Counted from the stretch's first letter, positions 1 to 10,655 are shown. The stretch is 64,000 nt of DNA from Burkholderiaceae bacterium (GCA_016710525.1 JADJVQ010000005.1:1-64000); one strand, 5' to 3'. The notes: generated by a model from the letters alone, not told the origin. Program-made: numbers and translations.

Positions 1-1523
1 GGTTTCGCGACTTCCAGCAGCTGTCGCTGTCGCGCGAAGAACTTCAAGCGCATCTTCGGATCACGCTGACGCTCACGTTCCTGCTGACCGTGTTCACCCA
101 CGCCGGTGGCCGGCGCCTTCCCTGCTGGCCGGCTGGCTGACCGGCCCGCTGTCCGAGCTGGCTGCGGCGACGCGATCGGTGGCCCGAGGCGATTTCCGAC
201 AGGTCAAGGACTACACCGGCCGCGACGAGCTCGGTGGTGACGCGTCCCTTTTCGTTCAATGCCATGAGCCACCAGCTGCAGGAGGCGCGTTCGCTGGTCG
301 ACCGCAACCAGCGCGAGGCTCGAACGCGTCAACGCACGCCTCGAAAGCGTGCTGGCCAACCTGGACGCCGGGGTGATGGTGCTCGGCTCGGACCTGTGCC
401 TCACGCTGGCCAATCCGAGGCCGACCGGATCCTGGGCGCCAGCCTCGAGAAGCATCTGGGCACTTCCCTGGCCGATCTGCCCGGCGTGGGCTTGCTGGCC
501 GATAAAGGATCCGCGCGGCCTTCAACGAGCAGGCCGCCGCCGGCTCGGCCAGCTGGCAGCTGCCCGTTCGTGCTCCGGACGCAGCCAGGAGCAGCAAAGC
601 GCCGACGGCAGCGGCGCCGGACCGGCCCCCGATCCGAGCCGGCCGGCCGACCAGACGCTGCTGGCGCGAGGTCGATCCTGCCAGACCGCCGGGTCGGCTA
701 TGTCATCGTTTTGACGACATCGGCGAAGTGGTCACTGCGCAGCGCGCCTTGGCCTGGACCGAAGTGGCGCGCCGTCTGGCCCCACGAGATAAAGAACCCC
801 TGACGCCGATCCAGCGGGCTGAGCGCATAGCCTTCAAGCTGCGCGACAAAGCTGCCGCCCGCCGACGCCGAAATGCTGGTCAAGAACACCCAGACCATCG
901 TCAAGCAGGTCCAGGCCCTGGGAACTGATGGTCGACGGATTCCGAGATTACGCGCGCCTGCCCGCCCCCAGCTGCAGGCATTGCAGATCAACGACCTGAT
1001 CCCGAGGACGTGCTGCGCCTGTACGCGACCGGTGACCCGCAGGGCGCGATCCAGCTTGCAACTGGCGGACGATGCGCCACTGGTGCTGGGTGACGCGACC
1101 CAGCTGCGCCAGGTCTTCCACAACCTGCTCAAGAATGCCCAGGAAGCCGGCAGCGGAACTGCGCGACGCCGGCATGGCGGATCCAGGGTGGTGAAGCGGC
1201 CGACCCCGAGCGCATGACCGTCGATGTGGTCAGCGAGCGTGTCGCGCTGGCCGATGGCCGCGCCGCGGTGCCGCAGGTCACGGTGCGCGATCACGGCAGC
1301 GGCTTTGCGCCGGGCATGCTGGCGCGGGCCTTCCGGAACCGTACGTCACCAGCAAGCCCAAGGGCACCGGGCTGGGCCTGGCTATCGTCAGAAGATCGTC
1401 GACGACGACGGCGCGCGGCTCGAATATCACCAACTGGCGGGACGATTCCGGCCGCATTGCCGGCGCCCAGGTGGCGGTCCTATTTGCGAAATTGCCGAAA
1501 AGCGTGGAGAATCCGAGGTTTGA
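1..1523 (+). CDS. ntrY: Nitrogen-regulation-type sensor histidine kinase NtrY, 5' partial, many frameshifts
   Basis: Membrane sensor kinase that would phosphorylate the downstream NtrX. Reading across frames gives a transmembrane/HAMP stretch (about 30-200, ending SVARGDF), a PAS-like segment (about 340-700, LANLDAGVMVLGSDLCLTLA), the H-box (about 775-800, HEIKNPLTPIQ), then N-box (about 1115-1150, FHNLLKNAQEA) and G-boxes (about 1285-1385, DHGSGFAPGML and GTGLGLA). The order is normal for NtrY. The 5' end lies outside the window. I count at least fifteen frame breaks, one inside the H-box, yet residues on both sides stay conserved. I infer base-calling indels rather than decay. The end is approximate. 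Confidence 0.8.
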
Positions 1524-1548
1524 CGAAGCGGCGCTGCGCGACGGGAAT

Positions 1549-2324
1549 ATGGCCGAAATTCTGGTGGTGGATGATGGGGATCGGCATCCGCGAACTATTG
1601 TCGAAATTCTGGGCGACGAGGGCCATTCGGTGCTGCTGGCCGACGGCGCCCAGCAGGCACGAAAAGTTGGCTTGATGAAAACCCTCTGGATCTCGTGCTG
1701 CTCGACATCTGGATGCCCGCATTACCGACGGCGTGACGCTGCTCAAGGAATGGGCGGCCAACGGCAAGCTCACCATGCCGGTGATCATGATGTCGGGACA
1801 CGCAACGATCGACACCGCGGTCCGAAGGCCACGCGCATCGGCGCCTCGATTTCCTCGAAAAGTGATCCCCTTCAAAAGCTGCTCAAGGCTGTCGAACAGG
1901 GCCTGGCGCGGCAAGGCACTACGTGCCCCGGCCCGTGCCGGTGGTTGCCCGTGGTGTTCCCGGGCTGGCAGGCGGGGCGACGGTCACCCCGATGATGGTC
2001 CGCCCGTCGTCACTCATGAGGTCACGGGCGAATTCGCCGTCGGTCATGCGCCCCGGTTATGCCGCGCATGCTCACCCGCATCCGCCCGCCGCTGCGGCCG
2101 GCGCGACCGTGGCCATGCGCGACCTGCCCATCGATCTGCCGCTGCGCGAGGCGCGCGATGCCTTCGAGCGCGCGTACTTCGAGCATCACCTGTCGCGGGA
2201 ACACGGCAGCATGACCCGGGTGGCCGAAAAGACCGGGCTGGAGCGTACGCACCTGTACCGCAAGCTCAAGCAGCGGGGCATCGATCTGTCACGCGGCGCG
2301 TACCGCCAGAATCAGCAAGTGTGA
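1549..2324 (+). CDS. ntrX: NtrX-type response regulator lacking an AAA+ domain, frameshifted
   Basis: DNA-binding response regulator, probable partner of the NtrY kinase just upstream. The N-terminus is a receiver domain: MAEILVVDD at the start, the phospho-acceptor region LDLVLLDIWMP near 1690-1715 and the PVIMMSGHATIDTA segment near 1780-1820. The C-terminus is a Fis-type helix-turn-helix (about 2195-2290, SMTRVAEKTGLERTHLYRKL). Only about 110 codons separate the two, too few for a sigma-54 AAA+ module, so this is the short form. Several frame breaks occur. The stop overlaps the GTG of trkA, suggesting translational coupling. Confidence 0.8.
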
Positions 2325-3712
2325 AGATCATCATCCTGGGCGCCGGCCGTGTCGGCGCGTCGGTGGCCGAGGCCCTGGTCTCGAAGAGAACGACATCACG
2401 GTGGTCGACACCGACGTGCTCAACCTGCGCAGGCTGCAGGACCGCTTCGACCTGCGCACGGTGCCGGGCAACGGCACGCACCCCACCGTGCTCGAGCAGG
2501 CCGGCGCAGGACGCCGACATGCTGATCGCAACCGCCGCGCGCGACAGGATCAACCTGGTCGCCTGCCAATGGCCACCCGCCTGTTCAATGTCGCGACTAG
2601 CATCGCGCTGTTCGCGCGCCGGAATTCAGGATCACCCGAGATCACCGGCGAAGGCGGGTTTCATGTCGATCACCTGATCTGTCCCAGAGCAGACGTTATT
2701 GCGACTACGTGATCAAGCTGATCCAGTTCCCCGAAGCGCTGCAGGTGCTCCGAGTTCGCCAACGGTCGGGCCAGCCTGATCGCTGTTCGGGCCTACGCCG
2801 GCGGGCCGCTGGTCGAGCATCCGATCCGGGACCTGCACGGGGCCCATCGCAGGAATCGACCCCCGGTGGTGGCGGCGGTCGGACGGCGACAGCGCCATCA
2901 CGCCGGATGGCGACCGCGCTGATCGAACCCGGCGATGAGGTGTTCCTGCTGGCGGCCTCCGAGCACATCCGCACCGCGCTGTCCGATCCACGCCGGATGG
3001 ACAAGGCGGTACGGCCGCATCATGATCGCAGGCGGCGTTAACATCGGCCTGCGGCTGGCGCGAGCGCTGGGTGCCAGCTACCAGGTGAAGATGGTCAGGT
3101 CAATCCGCTGCGCTGCGAGTGCCTGGCCAGCCAGCTGCCCTCCTCGACGCTGGTGCTGCGTGGCGACTCCACCAGAACGAAGACCTGCTCGCCGACGAAG
3201 GCGTCGGCGACATGGAATCTGTTCGTCGCGCTGACCCGCGCCGGCGAAACAACCATGCTCGTGCATGATGGCCAAGCGAATCGGGCGCTTTGCCGCCAAG
3301 TCGCGCTGATCGTCAGGCGCGCCGCGCCAGGCAGTGCAGAGGGCAGCTGGTTCGACATCGCGATCGTGCCCGCCTGACGACCATCGGCGAGCTGCTCACG
3401 CATGTCCGCGCGGCGACGTTTCCCGTCCATTCGCTGCGCCGTGGCGCGGCCCGGGAGCCTCGAGGCAATCGCCCACGGCGATGCCCGATCGTCGAGTGGT
3501 GGGCCGTCGGATCGAGGAGATCGACCTGCCCAAGGGAGCCTTGGTCGGCGCGATCGTGCGCGGCGCCCGCAATGGCGGAAACCAGGTGATCATCGCCACA
3601 TCACGACACCATGATCCACGCGGAAGATCATGCTGATCGTGTACAATCACCAACAAGCTGGATCGTCTTTTGGGTCGAGAAACTGTTCCGGGTCGGGGTC
3701 GGATTCTTCTAA
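2321..3712 (+). CDS. trkA: Trk potassium uptake regulatory protein TrkA, frameshifted
   Basis: Cytoplasmic NAD-binding regulatory subunit of the Trk potassium transporter. The GTG start gives KIIILGAGRVGASVAEAL, a Rossmann glycine motif, followed by VVDTDVLNLRRLQDRFDL. A second RCK-N unit starts near 3020 (IMIAGGVNIGLRLARALG). The protein ends VEKLFRVGVGFF at the TAA at 3710-3712. About 460 codons matches the family's usual 458 residues with two RCK-N/RCK-C repeats. More than ten frame breaks interrupt it, but residue conservation argues for sequence error. The start overlaps the ntrX stop, an arrangement usual in Burkholderiales. Confidence 0.85.
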
Positions 3713-3830
3713 ATTTGGCTGCTGGGCGCTCGCGATCAGGGAAAACACTAGCGCTGTCTGCCCGTGACGGGCGGCGGTGTAGCACTCCTGGCATTCAGGG
3801 ATCTTCAACGATCGCCCAGGAGACAGGATC

Positions 3831-4989
3831 ATGACCGACAGCAGCACGCCCAACTCCCGGCAATCGCCGCCACCGTTTCCTGGCGGGCGCCACGCAGCTG
3901 CCCCGGGCGCCGCGACGCTCGGCACCCGATGATCGCCACCGCGCAACCGCTTTCACTGCCGCCCAGGGAGCACCTGGCCGCAGAAGGACCCCCGTAACGC
4001 ATTACGCCACCGACTTCGCCGCGGGTCAACGAGATGGCGGGCGGCAAGGTCAGATCGAGGTGCTGCCCGCCGGCGCGAACAGATTTTCAGGCCTTCGACC
4101 TGCTCGACGCGGTGAACAAGGGCACGCTCGATAGCGGCCACGGCGTGCTGGCCTACTGGTACGGCAAAATTTCAGCCCATGGCCCTGTGGGAACTCCGGA
4201 ACGGCGTTCAGCATGGATCCGAACATGGTGCTCGCCTGGCATCAATACGGCGGCGGCAAGCAGATGCTCGAAGAAGATCTACAAGACCCTGAACATGGAC
4301 GTGACCTCGTTCGTGTACGGGCCGATGCCCACCCAGCCGCTGGAAGGCTGGGTTCTGGAAGCAGGTAGTCGACCCCAAAGGACATCCGGGGCCTGAAGTA
4401 CCGGACCGTGGGGCTGTCAGTCGACATCTTCACCAAGATGGGCGGCCGTGACGCGCCGCCCGGTGGTGACATCGTGCCGGCGATGGACCGCCGCCGGTCT
4501 GCTCGATAAGCCAGGACTGACGCAGCACCCCACATCCGACCACATCCTGGGCTTTCCGATGTCGCCAAAGTCTGCATGGAGCAGAGCTTTCACCAGTGTG
4601 CCGAGAACTTCGAGATCCTGTTCAGCAAGAAGAAGTACGACGCGCTGCCCAAGGGAAGTCGATCATCGAGCACGCGGTCGAGGCCTCCTCGGCCGAGATG
4701 TCCTTTTTTGGGATCGACCGCTATTCCAAGGATTACATCGAGATGCAGCAGGAAGCGGGGCGTGAAGTTCTACAAGACACCCGACTCCGTGCTGCGCGCC
4801 CAGCTCAAAGGCCTGGGACGAAGTCACCGCGGCCAAATCGGCGGAGAACGCGACGTTCCGGAAGTTGCTCGAGTCGCAACGTGCGTTCGCACGCAGCGTG
4901 CGGTGCGCTGGCAGAACGACACCAATGTCGATTACAAGATGGCCTACAACCACTTTTTCGGCGCCGAAGGGCTGATGCGCGGGCACTGA
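3831..4989 (+). CDS. dctP: TRAP transporter solute-binding protein DctP (TakP/mannitol-chloroaromatic type), frameshifted
   Basis: Periplasmic receptor that delivers an organic acid to the DctQM permease encoded next. The ATG at 3831 follows AGGAGA. The first ~35 codons look like a twin-arginine leader once a frame break is allowed. Family segments seen: FDLLDAVNKGTLD (about 4095-4130), YGPMPTQPL (about 4315), DIRGLKYRTVGLSVDIFTKM (about 4380-4440), NPTSDHILGFP-like text near 4525-4560, and a tail ending NVDYKMAYNHFFGAEG. The PGGDIVPAMDRG-type segment near 4460 suggests the TakP 2-oxoacid group; the substrate is inferred only. Frame breaks recur every 50-100 bases. Confidence 0.8.
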
Positions 4990-5114
4990 TGCCGCAGGCC
5001 CTGAACCGCCAGTACCAGGCGCACTCCGTACCGAAGCACCGGGTACGGCGAATTGCCTGCGGACGAACGCGGTCATCGGGAGTCGCCCGCCAGGGGCAGC
5101 TCGCGCCCGGCCCA

Positions 5115-5805
5115 TCGAGCAGCCATTTCGATCATTTCCCTATCGAGACAGCCCGACCGGCCGGCCCCAGGGACGGCCGTCGGGTATTCCCAGGCACAAC
5201 CGTACAACGCTTCTTCTCCACGGTCGACAGGTCTCACCTGGCTCGGCCCGGCTGGCGGCGTGGGCCATCTGATCCTGACCGTGATGATCTGCTGGGAGGC
5301 CATTTTCGAGGTATGCGCTGGGACGCCCCCACGCCTGGGTGTTCGATGTCCAGATCATGCTGTACGGCACGGTGTTCGATGGCGGGCGCCTACACGCTGG
5401 CCAAGAACGGACATGTCCGCGGCGACATCCTGTACGGGTTCATGGCCCCGCGCGCGTCAGGCGGTATTCGATCTCGTCCTGTACATCGTGTTCTTCGTGC
5501 CCGGCAGCCTGGCGCTGGCCTGGGGCTGGCTGCAGCTATGCCGGGCGAGTCCTGGGCGATCAACGAGGCATTCGTCGATCTCGGCCGACGGACCGCCGAT
5601 CTACCCGTTCAAGGCGGTCATCCCGATTGCCGGCGTCCCGCTGTCGCTGCAGGGGCTGGTCGAAATCCTGCGCTGTGCCGTCTGCCTGCAGACCGGGCAA
5701 TGGCCCGCGCGAGCAGGACGTCGAGGAGGTCGACGTCGAGAAGTTGAAGGCGATGGTTTCGCACGGCGACGATGCGGCCGCGACCATGCCGGTCAAGGGG
5801 CCTGA
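5115..5805 (+). CDS. dctQ: TRAP transporter small permease DctQ, frameshifted
   Basis: Four-helix small membrane subunit of the TRAP permease, between dctP and dctM as usual. Recognisable pieces are ILTVMICWEAIFEV (about 5270-5310), HAWVFDVQIMLYGTVF (about 5330-5375), AYTLAKNGHVRGDILYGFM (about 5390-5450), LVLYIVFFVPGSLALAWGW (about 5470-5530) and the cytoplasmic end GVPLSLQGLVEILRC (about 5630-5675). The stop is the TGA at 5803-5805, just before dctM. The start is uncertain because the first ~100 bases are scrambled by frame breaks; 5115 is an estimate. Confidence 0.7.
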
Positions 5806-5818
5806 GCGATGCGCGGAA

Positions 5819-7803
5819 ATGATATTCAACCTGGTGATCATGGGCCTGATCGCGGGTGGGACCGCCGTCTTGCCCCTGCCCTGGGGCAACACTGGGCAAC
5901 GGCCACTATGGCCTGATGATGCTGGCCCTGGTGGTGGTGGCGATCACGCTCGGCTTCCCGGACGGCGTTCACGCTGATGGGGATGGGCATGATCTTCGGG
6001 TTTGCGGTGATGAGCAACGACGTGCTGATCTCGATTCCGCTGTTCGTGTTCATGGGCTACCTGGTCGAGCGCGCCAACCTGATCGAGCGGCTGTTCCGGT
6101 CACTTCACCTGTCGCTCGCGCGTCTGCCTGGATCGCTGGCGGTGGCCACGCTGTTCACATGCGCGGTGTTCGCGACGGCCACCGGCATCGTCGGTGCCGT
6201 GGTCACGCTGATGGGCCTGCTGGCGCTGCCCGCGATGCTGCGCGCCGGCTACAGCGCTGCAGGTGTCGGCCGGTTACTGCGTGATCACGGCCGGCGGCTG
6301 CCTCGGCATCCTGATCCCACCTTCGGTGATGCTGATCGTGTATGGCGCGACGGCCGGCGTCTCGGTGGTGCAGCTCTACGCGGGAGCTTTCTTCCCCGGC
6401 ATCATGCTGGCCGGTCTGTACATCGTTTGTGTGGTCGTCCTCGCAAAACTGCGGCCCTCGCTGATGCCGCCCTTGTCAGCAGCGGATCGTCACGTGCCGC
6501 TGCCCCGATGCTGGAGCAGTTGCAGGCGGCCGCCGGGAAGCTAGCGCTGCCCCGCCCCTGCTGGCGGCGTTCAGGGCTCGCGCAACTCGCGCATCTGCCG
6601 ATGGGCGAGCATGGCGCAACCTGATCGTACGCTGTTGCCCGTACTGGTGTTCGTGGCCGTGCTGGGACTGACCTGGCGCGGGTCCGCCCCGCCCGAAAAC
6701 GCCGACGATGCCGGATTGCAGCAAATGGGCGGTGCCCAGGACTCGGTTCTGCCAGGGCGCTCGACGACACCGAGCCCAAGGTGGCCGAGGGGGTCACGAG
6801 CCGCCGGCCGCGCAGAGTCGTCCAGTGCGCCGGGGTGCAGAGCCTCCCGCGGATGGTGTGAAGAGCCGCCGGCCGAAGGTTTGGAAGGAGCCACCGGGAC
6901 CCCCGGGGCGGGTGAAGGTTGTCGGGGCGCGGCGGTCTCGAACCGCCAGGGGCCGGCGGGAGGGTTCGCGAAACCCCCGGGTACGCCTCCGGCGGCGGGT
7001 GCGGCGCGCCGGGCTGGGCGCCGGCGGTCGATGTTCCGGCGATGCGCGGGTGGCGGCGCCGGCCTGGTTCTGGGGCATGGCGGGTGGCGGCGCACTGGCG
7101 CTGGCGGGTTTATCTGCTGCTCACCTTCGTGCGGCTCGAAGGGTTCTGGCAGATGCTGCTCCGGGTCGTTCTTCCCGCTGGCCGTCCTGATCCTGGCTGT
7201 CCTGGGCACCATCGTCTTCGGACTGGCCACCCCGACGGAGGCCGCCGCCGTCGGGTCGATGGGCGGCCTGCTGCTGGCGGCGGCCTATCGTAGCTGAACT
7301 TCACGGTGGCTCGGGAGTCGGTCTTCCTGACCGCCAAGACATCGGCGATGGTGCTGGCTGTTCGTGGGTTCGTCGATCGCCTCGGCGACCTTCGCGCCGG
7401 CGGGCAGGAGATCTCGAAAAATGGGAGATGTCGCTTTCGGTCTGTCGAAGGTGCAGTTCCTGATGCTGTCGCAAGCCATCATCTTCCTGCTGGGCTGGCC
7501 GCTGGAGTGGACCGAGATCATCGTGATCTTATGCCCATCTTCATCCCGCTGCTGGACAACTTCGGGGTCGATCCCGCTGTTCTTCGGGCTGCTGGTGGCA
7601 CTGAACCCGCAGACCGCGTTTCTCTGTCTCCGCCGGTGGCGATGGCAGCCTTCTATCTGAAGGGCGGCTGGCGCCCCACACATCACGCTTGAACCAGATC
7701 TTCGCGGGCATGATCCCTTTCATGCGAGCCAGGTCTTGGCGCTGGTGCTGCTGCACGTCTCCCCGCGATCGGCCTCTGGCTGCCGCAGGTGCTCTACCGC
7801 TGA
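5819..7803 (+). CDS. dctM: TRAP transporter large permease DctM with long proline-rich loop, frameshifted
   Basis: Large membrane subunit driving sodium-dependent uptake with DctP and DctQ. Seen in order: GHYGLMMLALVVVAITLGFP (about 5900-5960), the conserved SNDVLISIPLFVFMGYLVE (about 6010-6070), ATGIVGAVVTLMGLLALP (about 6180-6230), AGGCLGILIPPSVMLIVYG (about 6290-6350), then GTIVFGLATPTEAAAVGSMG (about 7205-7265) and ALNPQTAFLSPPVAMAAFYL (about 7598-7660). Between about 6480 and 7110 lies a loop rich in Pro, Glu and Ala, including repeated EPP motifs. TakP-type DctM proteins are known to be longer here. Many frame breaks. The start is chosen where a hydrophobic segment (IFNLVIMGLIAGGTAVL) begins. 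Confidence 0.78.
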
Positions 7804-7879
7804 GCCCGACCGCGGCTCCATGAGCGTGCCCGCCGGCGTTGGTGCGCCGGCCGTCCTGCGGCTGTGCGGCCGCCTGGGC

Positions 7880-9106
7880 ACCGGAATGCCCGTCGGGTGG
7901 CTGGCCGCATGACTGGCGCCATGCCCGGCCAGGTCCCGCAATACGGATGGCCGGAATGGGATGGGTTGACGAATGGCCGCGACGCGCGGCCAGTACGAGC
8001 CGATCACCATGCCGGCAATGCTGGCCAGCAGGCCGGGTTGCGGCGGTACGGGCCGCCGGCAGCGAAGGCTTCCATCCAGAGCCAGGTGAACAGCCGCCGA
8101 ACATCGCGGCCATGCCGCCGGCCGAACTGGCGCGCGCTTCCAGTAGAGCCGGCGGTGAGCGGCACGAAGGCGGACACCAGCGTCACCTTGTAGGGCGTTC
8201 TCGACCATCTTGAAGATGCTGGCTTCGGTGTTCATCGCGCAGACTGCCTGATCACCGTGAAGCCGAGCACGACGGCCTGCATCAGGCGCAGGAAGCGGCA
8301 GGATCATGATGCCGGGGGAACAGCGGCTTGAGAATGTTTTCGGCAAAGGTGACCGAGGGCGCCAGCAGCGGCTGGCACTGGCGCAGCTCTGATCGCCGAC
8401 AGCAGGGCGCCGAAGAACAGGATCTGGGCGGCGATCGGGGCATGGGCGATGATGAAGCTGGGCAGATCAGCTGCGGGTCGGTGACCAGCCGCTGCACCAG
8501 GCGGGGTCAACCAGCGTCGCGCTGTAGGCCAGAAGATCGGCACGAACGCGAAGATGAAATACAGAGCCGCCCAGCACCGATGCGGCGCCGGCGATGCGCG
8601 CGGTTTTCGAGGACATCACGCGCTGGAACACGTCCTGCTGGGGAATCGACCTGGAGCATCATCCGTGATCCAGGCCGCGAAGAACCCGAGGATCTCGATG
8701 ACATTGGCGCGCGGCCAGAAATCGAGCTTGCCAGCGGCCGCGCATGGGTCGACCACGGCCTGCACGACGCCGACCTGGCCGCTGACACCGGCGCCGATGT
8801 ACAGCATGCCGGCCACGATCACCACCATCTGCCAGGTCGGTGATGGCCACCGACACCATGCCGCCGAACAGGCGTTGATCAGGATACTTGCGGCGCCGAT
8901 CAGCATGCCCACGGTCTGGGTGATCTGGCCGTCGGACACCACGTTGAACACCAGGCCCAACGCCTTCATCTGCGCGCCTACCCAGCCCAGGTACGACACC
9001 ACGATGCACAGGCTGAGCACCACCTCGACCGGCCGGTTGTAGCGCTCGCGGAAGTAATCGCCGATGGTGAGCAGCTTGCGCCGGTACAGCGGCATCGCGA
9101 AAAACG
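7880..9106 (-). CDS. Sodium:solute symporter (SSS family), 5' end lost in homopolymer tract, frameshifted
   Basis: Multi-spanning sodium-coupled carrier, convergent with dctM. The best readable part encodes YRRKLLTIGDYFRERYNRPV (about 9090-9030), which carries the SSS 'GDYF' signature, then CIVVSYLGWVGAQMKALG, GMLIGAASILINA and ITDLADGGDRGRHAVHR-type alternate-frame text. It continues with NVIEILGFFAAWIT (about 8710-8665), IAGAASVLGGSLYFIFAFVP (frame-corrected, about 8600-8540) and GLLASIAGMVIGSYWPRVA near 8050-7990. The N-terminal third is missing because the sequence turns into G/C homopolymers at 9107. The C-terminal stop is uncertain. Substrate unknown. Confidence 0.65.
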
Positions 9107-9270
9107 CGGGGGGCGGGGGGGGCCGCCCGCGCTCCCCCCGGGGCGGGCCCGGCGCGACCGGGGGGGGGCCCCCCGGCGGGCCGGTTTTCCCCCCCCCCGG
9201 CCCCCGGCCCGCCCGGTTCCCCCCGGCGCCGGCCGGGCGGGGGCGGGGGGCCGGCGGGGGGGGGGGGGCG
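9107..9270. other. G/C homopolymer tract, probable sequencing artefact
   Basis: About 164 bases consisting almost entirely of runs of G and C. It abruptly replaces the expected N-terminal codons of the symporter and ends exactly at the left inverted repeat of the insertion sequence. Such tracts recur at 16973-17016 and 39241-39361. I read it as an assembly or polyG artefact, not biology. Confidence 0.8.
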
Positions 9271-9289
9271 CAGGCTGTTGAATTTCGCC
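9271..9289 (+). repeat. IS left terminal inverted repeat
   Basis: CAGGCTGTTGAATTTCGCC matches the reverse complement of 10587-10605 at 18 of 19 positions and marks one end of the insertion sequence. Confidence 0.9.
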
Positions 9290-9406
9290 ACGACATGATC
9301 GCCATGACATTGCCAACAGGGTCTTGTGATGGGTTTTGAAGCGGTTTTGTGCGCTCGCGCTGGCCGGTCTCAGTGCGCCAGCTTGCTGGCGCACCGCCCT
9401 GGCGGC

Positions 9407-10513
9407 TCATCGTGTCACCCCTTGCGGCACTGCGCGGAGCATTCGCGCCATTCGCACGAGGTTCGAGGCGGTCATCGTGAGCTTGAAGTGCTGATCAACA
9501 CGCCTGAGCCCACGGTACATCGTCTGCCTAATGTGCCCAACCGTTTTGCCCCAGCCGAAGTGCTCCTCGATTCGCTTGCGAACGACCTGGCTGGCCTCGT
9601 ATCCGGCATGCCGTGTGGTGCGCCCGTCGATCGCGCTGCGCCGCTGCGCGTTCTCGTTGGCCGCCACGTGGGGCGTCACCCCGCGCTGGCGGCACCCCCT
9701 CACGAAGTCGGCCGTGTCGTACGCCTTGTCGGCGCCCACCGTCTTGGGCGCGCGGCCCGGCACGCCGGCCAACATCGACAGCGCTGCTGCCCGCTCACCG
9801 AATCCATCGGCGTGGGTTACCACCGCGCCCACGACCAAGCCGGTTCGATTCTCCATCAGCACGTGACCCTGGTAGCACAGCAGCGCTGCGGTATTGGCGC
9901 TCTTGCGGAACAGCCGCGAGTCCGGGTCGGTCGTGCTGGCGTGCGTGTCGTTGCTGCGCGGCTTGCCCTTCCAGTTGGCCTGCGCGTTGCGCCCCGGCCC
10001 GCTGGGCTTGTTGTCGTCCCCGCCGTCCTTGCGCTTGAAGCTCTTGTGGCTGGCCCAGGCCTGGATCAGCGTGCCGTCTACCGAGAAATGCTCCTTGCTC
10101 AGCAGCTCGGCCTTGTCGGCCACGGTCATCACCTCGGTGAAGAACGCTTCGACGACCTCGTGCTCGAGCAGCCGGTCACGGTTCTTGGAGAACACCGAGT
10201 GGTCCCACACCGGATCGTCGATAGCCAGGCCGATGAACCACCGGAACAGCATGTTGTAGCGGATCTGCTCCATCAACTGGCGCTCGCTGCGCACCGAGAA
10301 GAACACCTGCAGCAGCAGCGCACGCATCAGCTTCTCGGGGGCCACCGAGGCCCGGCCGGTATCGGCGTAGATGGTGTTGAACAGGCCGTTGAGCCGCTTC
10401 AAGCTCTCGTTGACCAGATCCTTCATCGGGCGCAGCGGATGGTCCGCCGGCACGAAGTCCTCCAGCTTCGAGAAGCTGAACAGACCCTCCTGCAACTCAT
10501 CTTCGCCGCGCAT
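9407..10513 (-). CDS. IS5-family DDE transposase
   Basis: Transposase of 368 residues catalysing cut-and-paste of its own element. The N-terminus (about residues 15-100) matches the InsH-type domain, with DHPLRPMKDLV and MRALLLQVFFSVRSERQLME. The DDE core follows: first Asp in HFSVDGTLIQAWASHKSF, second Asp in VGADKAYDTADFV, Glu in RIEEHFGWGKTVGHIRQ. The HASTTDPDSRLFRKS and ENRTGLVVGAVVTHADG segments are typical of the family. Intact, no frameshift. Its codon use does not look distinct from neighbours by eye. Confidence 0.93.
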   Translation of the reverse strand: MRGEDELQEGLFSFSKLEDFVPADHPLRPMKDLVNESLKRLNGLFNTIYADTGRASVAPEKLMRALLLQVFFSVRSERQLMEQIRYNMLFRWFIGLAIDDPVWDHSVFSKNRDRLLEHEVVEAFFTEVMTVADKAELLSKEHFSVDGTLIQAWASHKSFKRKDGGDDNKPSGPGRNAQANWKGKPRSNDTHASTTDPDSRLFRKSANTAALLCYQGHVLMENRTGLVVGAVVTHADGFGERAAALSMLAGVPGRAPKTVGADKAYDTADFVRGCRQRGVTPHVAANENAQRRSAIDGRTTRHAGYEASQVVRKRIEEHFGWGKTVGHIRQTMYRGLRRVDQHFKLTMTASNLVRMARMLRAVPQGVTR

Positions 10514-10586
10514 CCTCAGCCTCGCCGGGAATCGACCATGAACAAATTATCTCGATCCATGCCCTCGGAAGCTACGAGTTTGCGCG

Positions 10587-10605
10587 GGCGAATTTCAACA
10601 GCCTG
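10587..10605 (-). repeat. IS right terminal inverted repeat
   Basis: GGCGAATTTCAACAGCCTG, the partner of 9271-9289 with one mismatch; it marks the transposase-start end of the element. Confidence 0.9.
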
Positions 10606-10607
10606 CT

Positions 10608-10655
10608 AGATCCCGAGATCCCGAGATCCCGAGATCCCGAGATCCCGAGATCCCG
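10608..10655. repeat. Tandem array, 6 x AGATCCCG
   Basis: Six perfect head-to-tail copies of the 8-mer AGATCCCG start two bases after the right end of the insertion sequence. The array is followed after five bases by a second 8-bp array (10661-10714). Either a real simple-sequence tract or an artefact of joining contigs. Confidence 0.85.

Larger units (their letters stand above)
9271..10605 (-). mobile_element. IS5-family insertion sequence, complete, 1335 bp
   Basis: A single transposase gene (9407-10513, minus) is bounded by 19-bp inverted repeats differing at one base (9271-9289 and 10587-10605). The size is normal for the IS5 superfamily. No target duplication can be read: the left flank is a homopolymer tract and the right flank is CTAGATC followed by tandem repeats. 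The ORF is intact although everything to its left is full of indels, so the element is either better covered (multi-copy) or spans an assembly junction. Confidence 0.88.

Noticed and set aside
9271..10605. Composite transposon with the right-end IS91 remnant
   Set aside because: The IS5-type element is single and complete, the IS91 remnant is 52 kb away and unrelated, and the genes between are ordinary metabolic genes.
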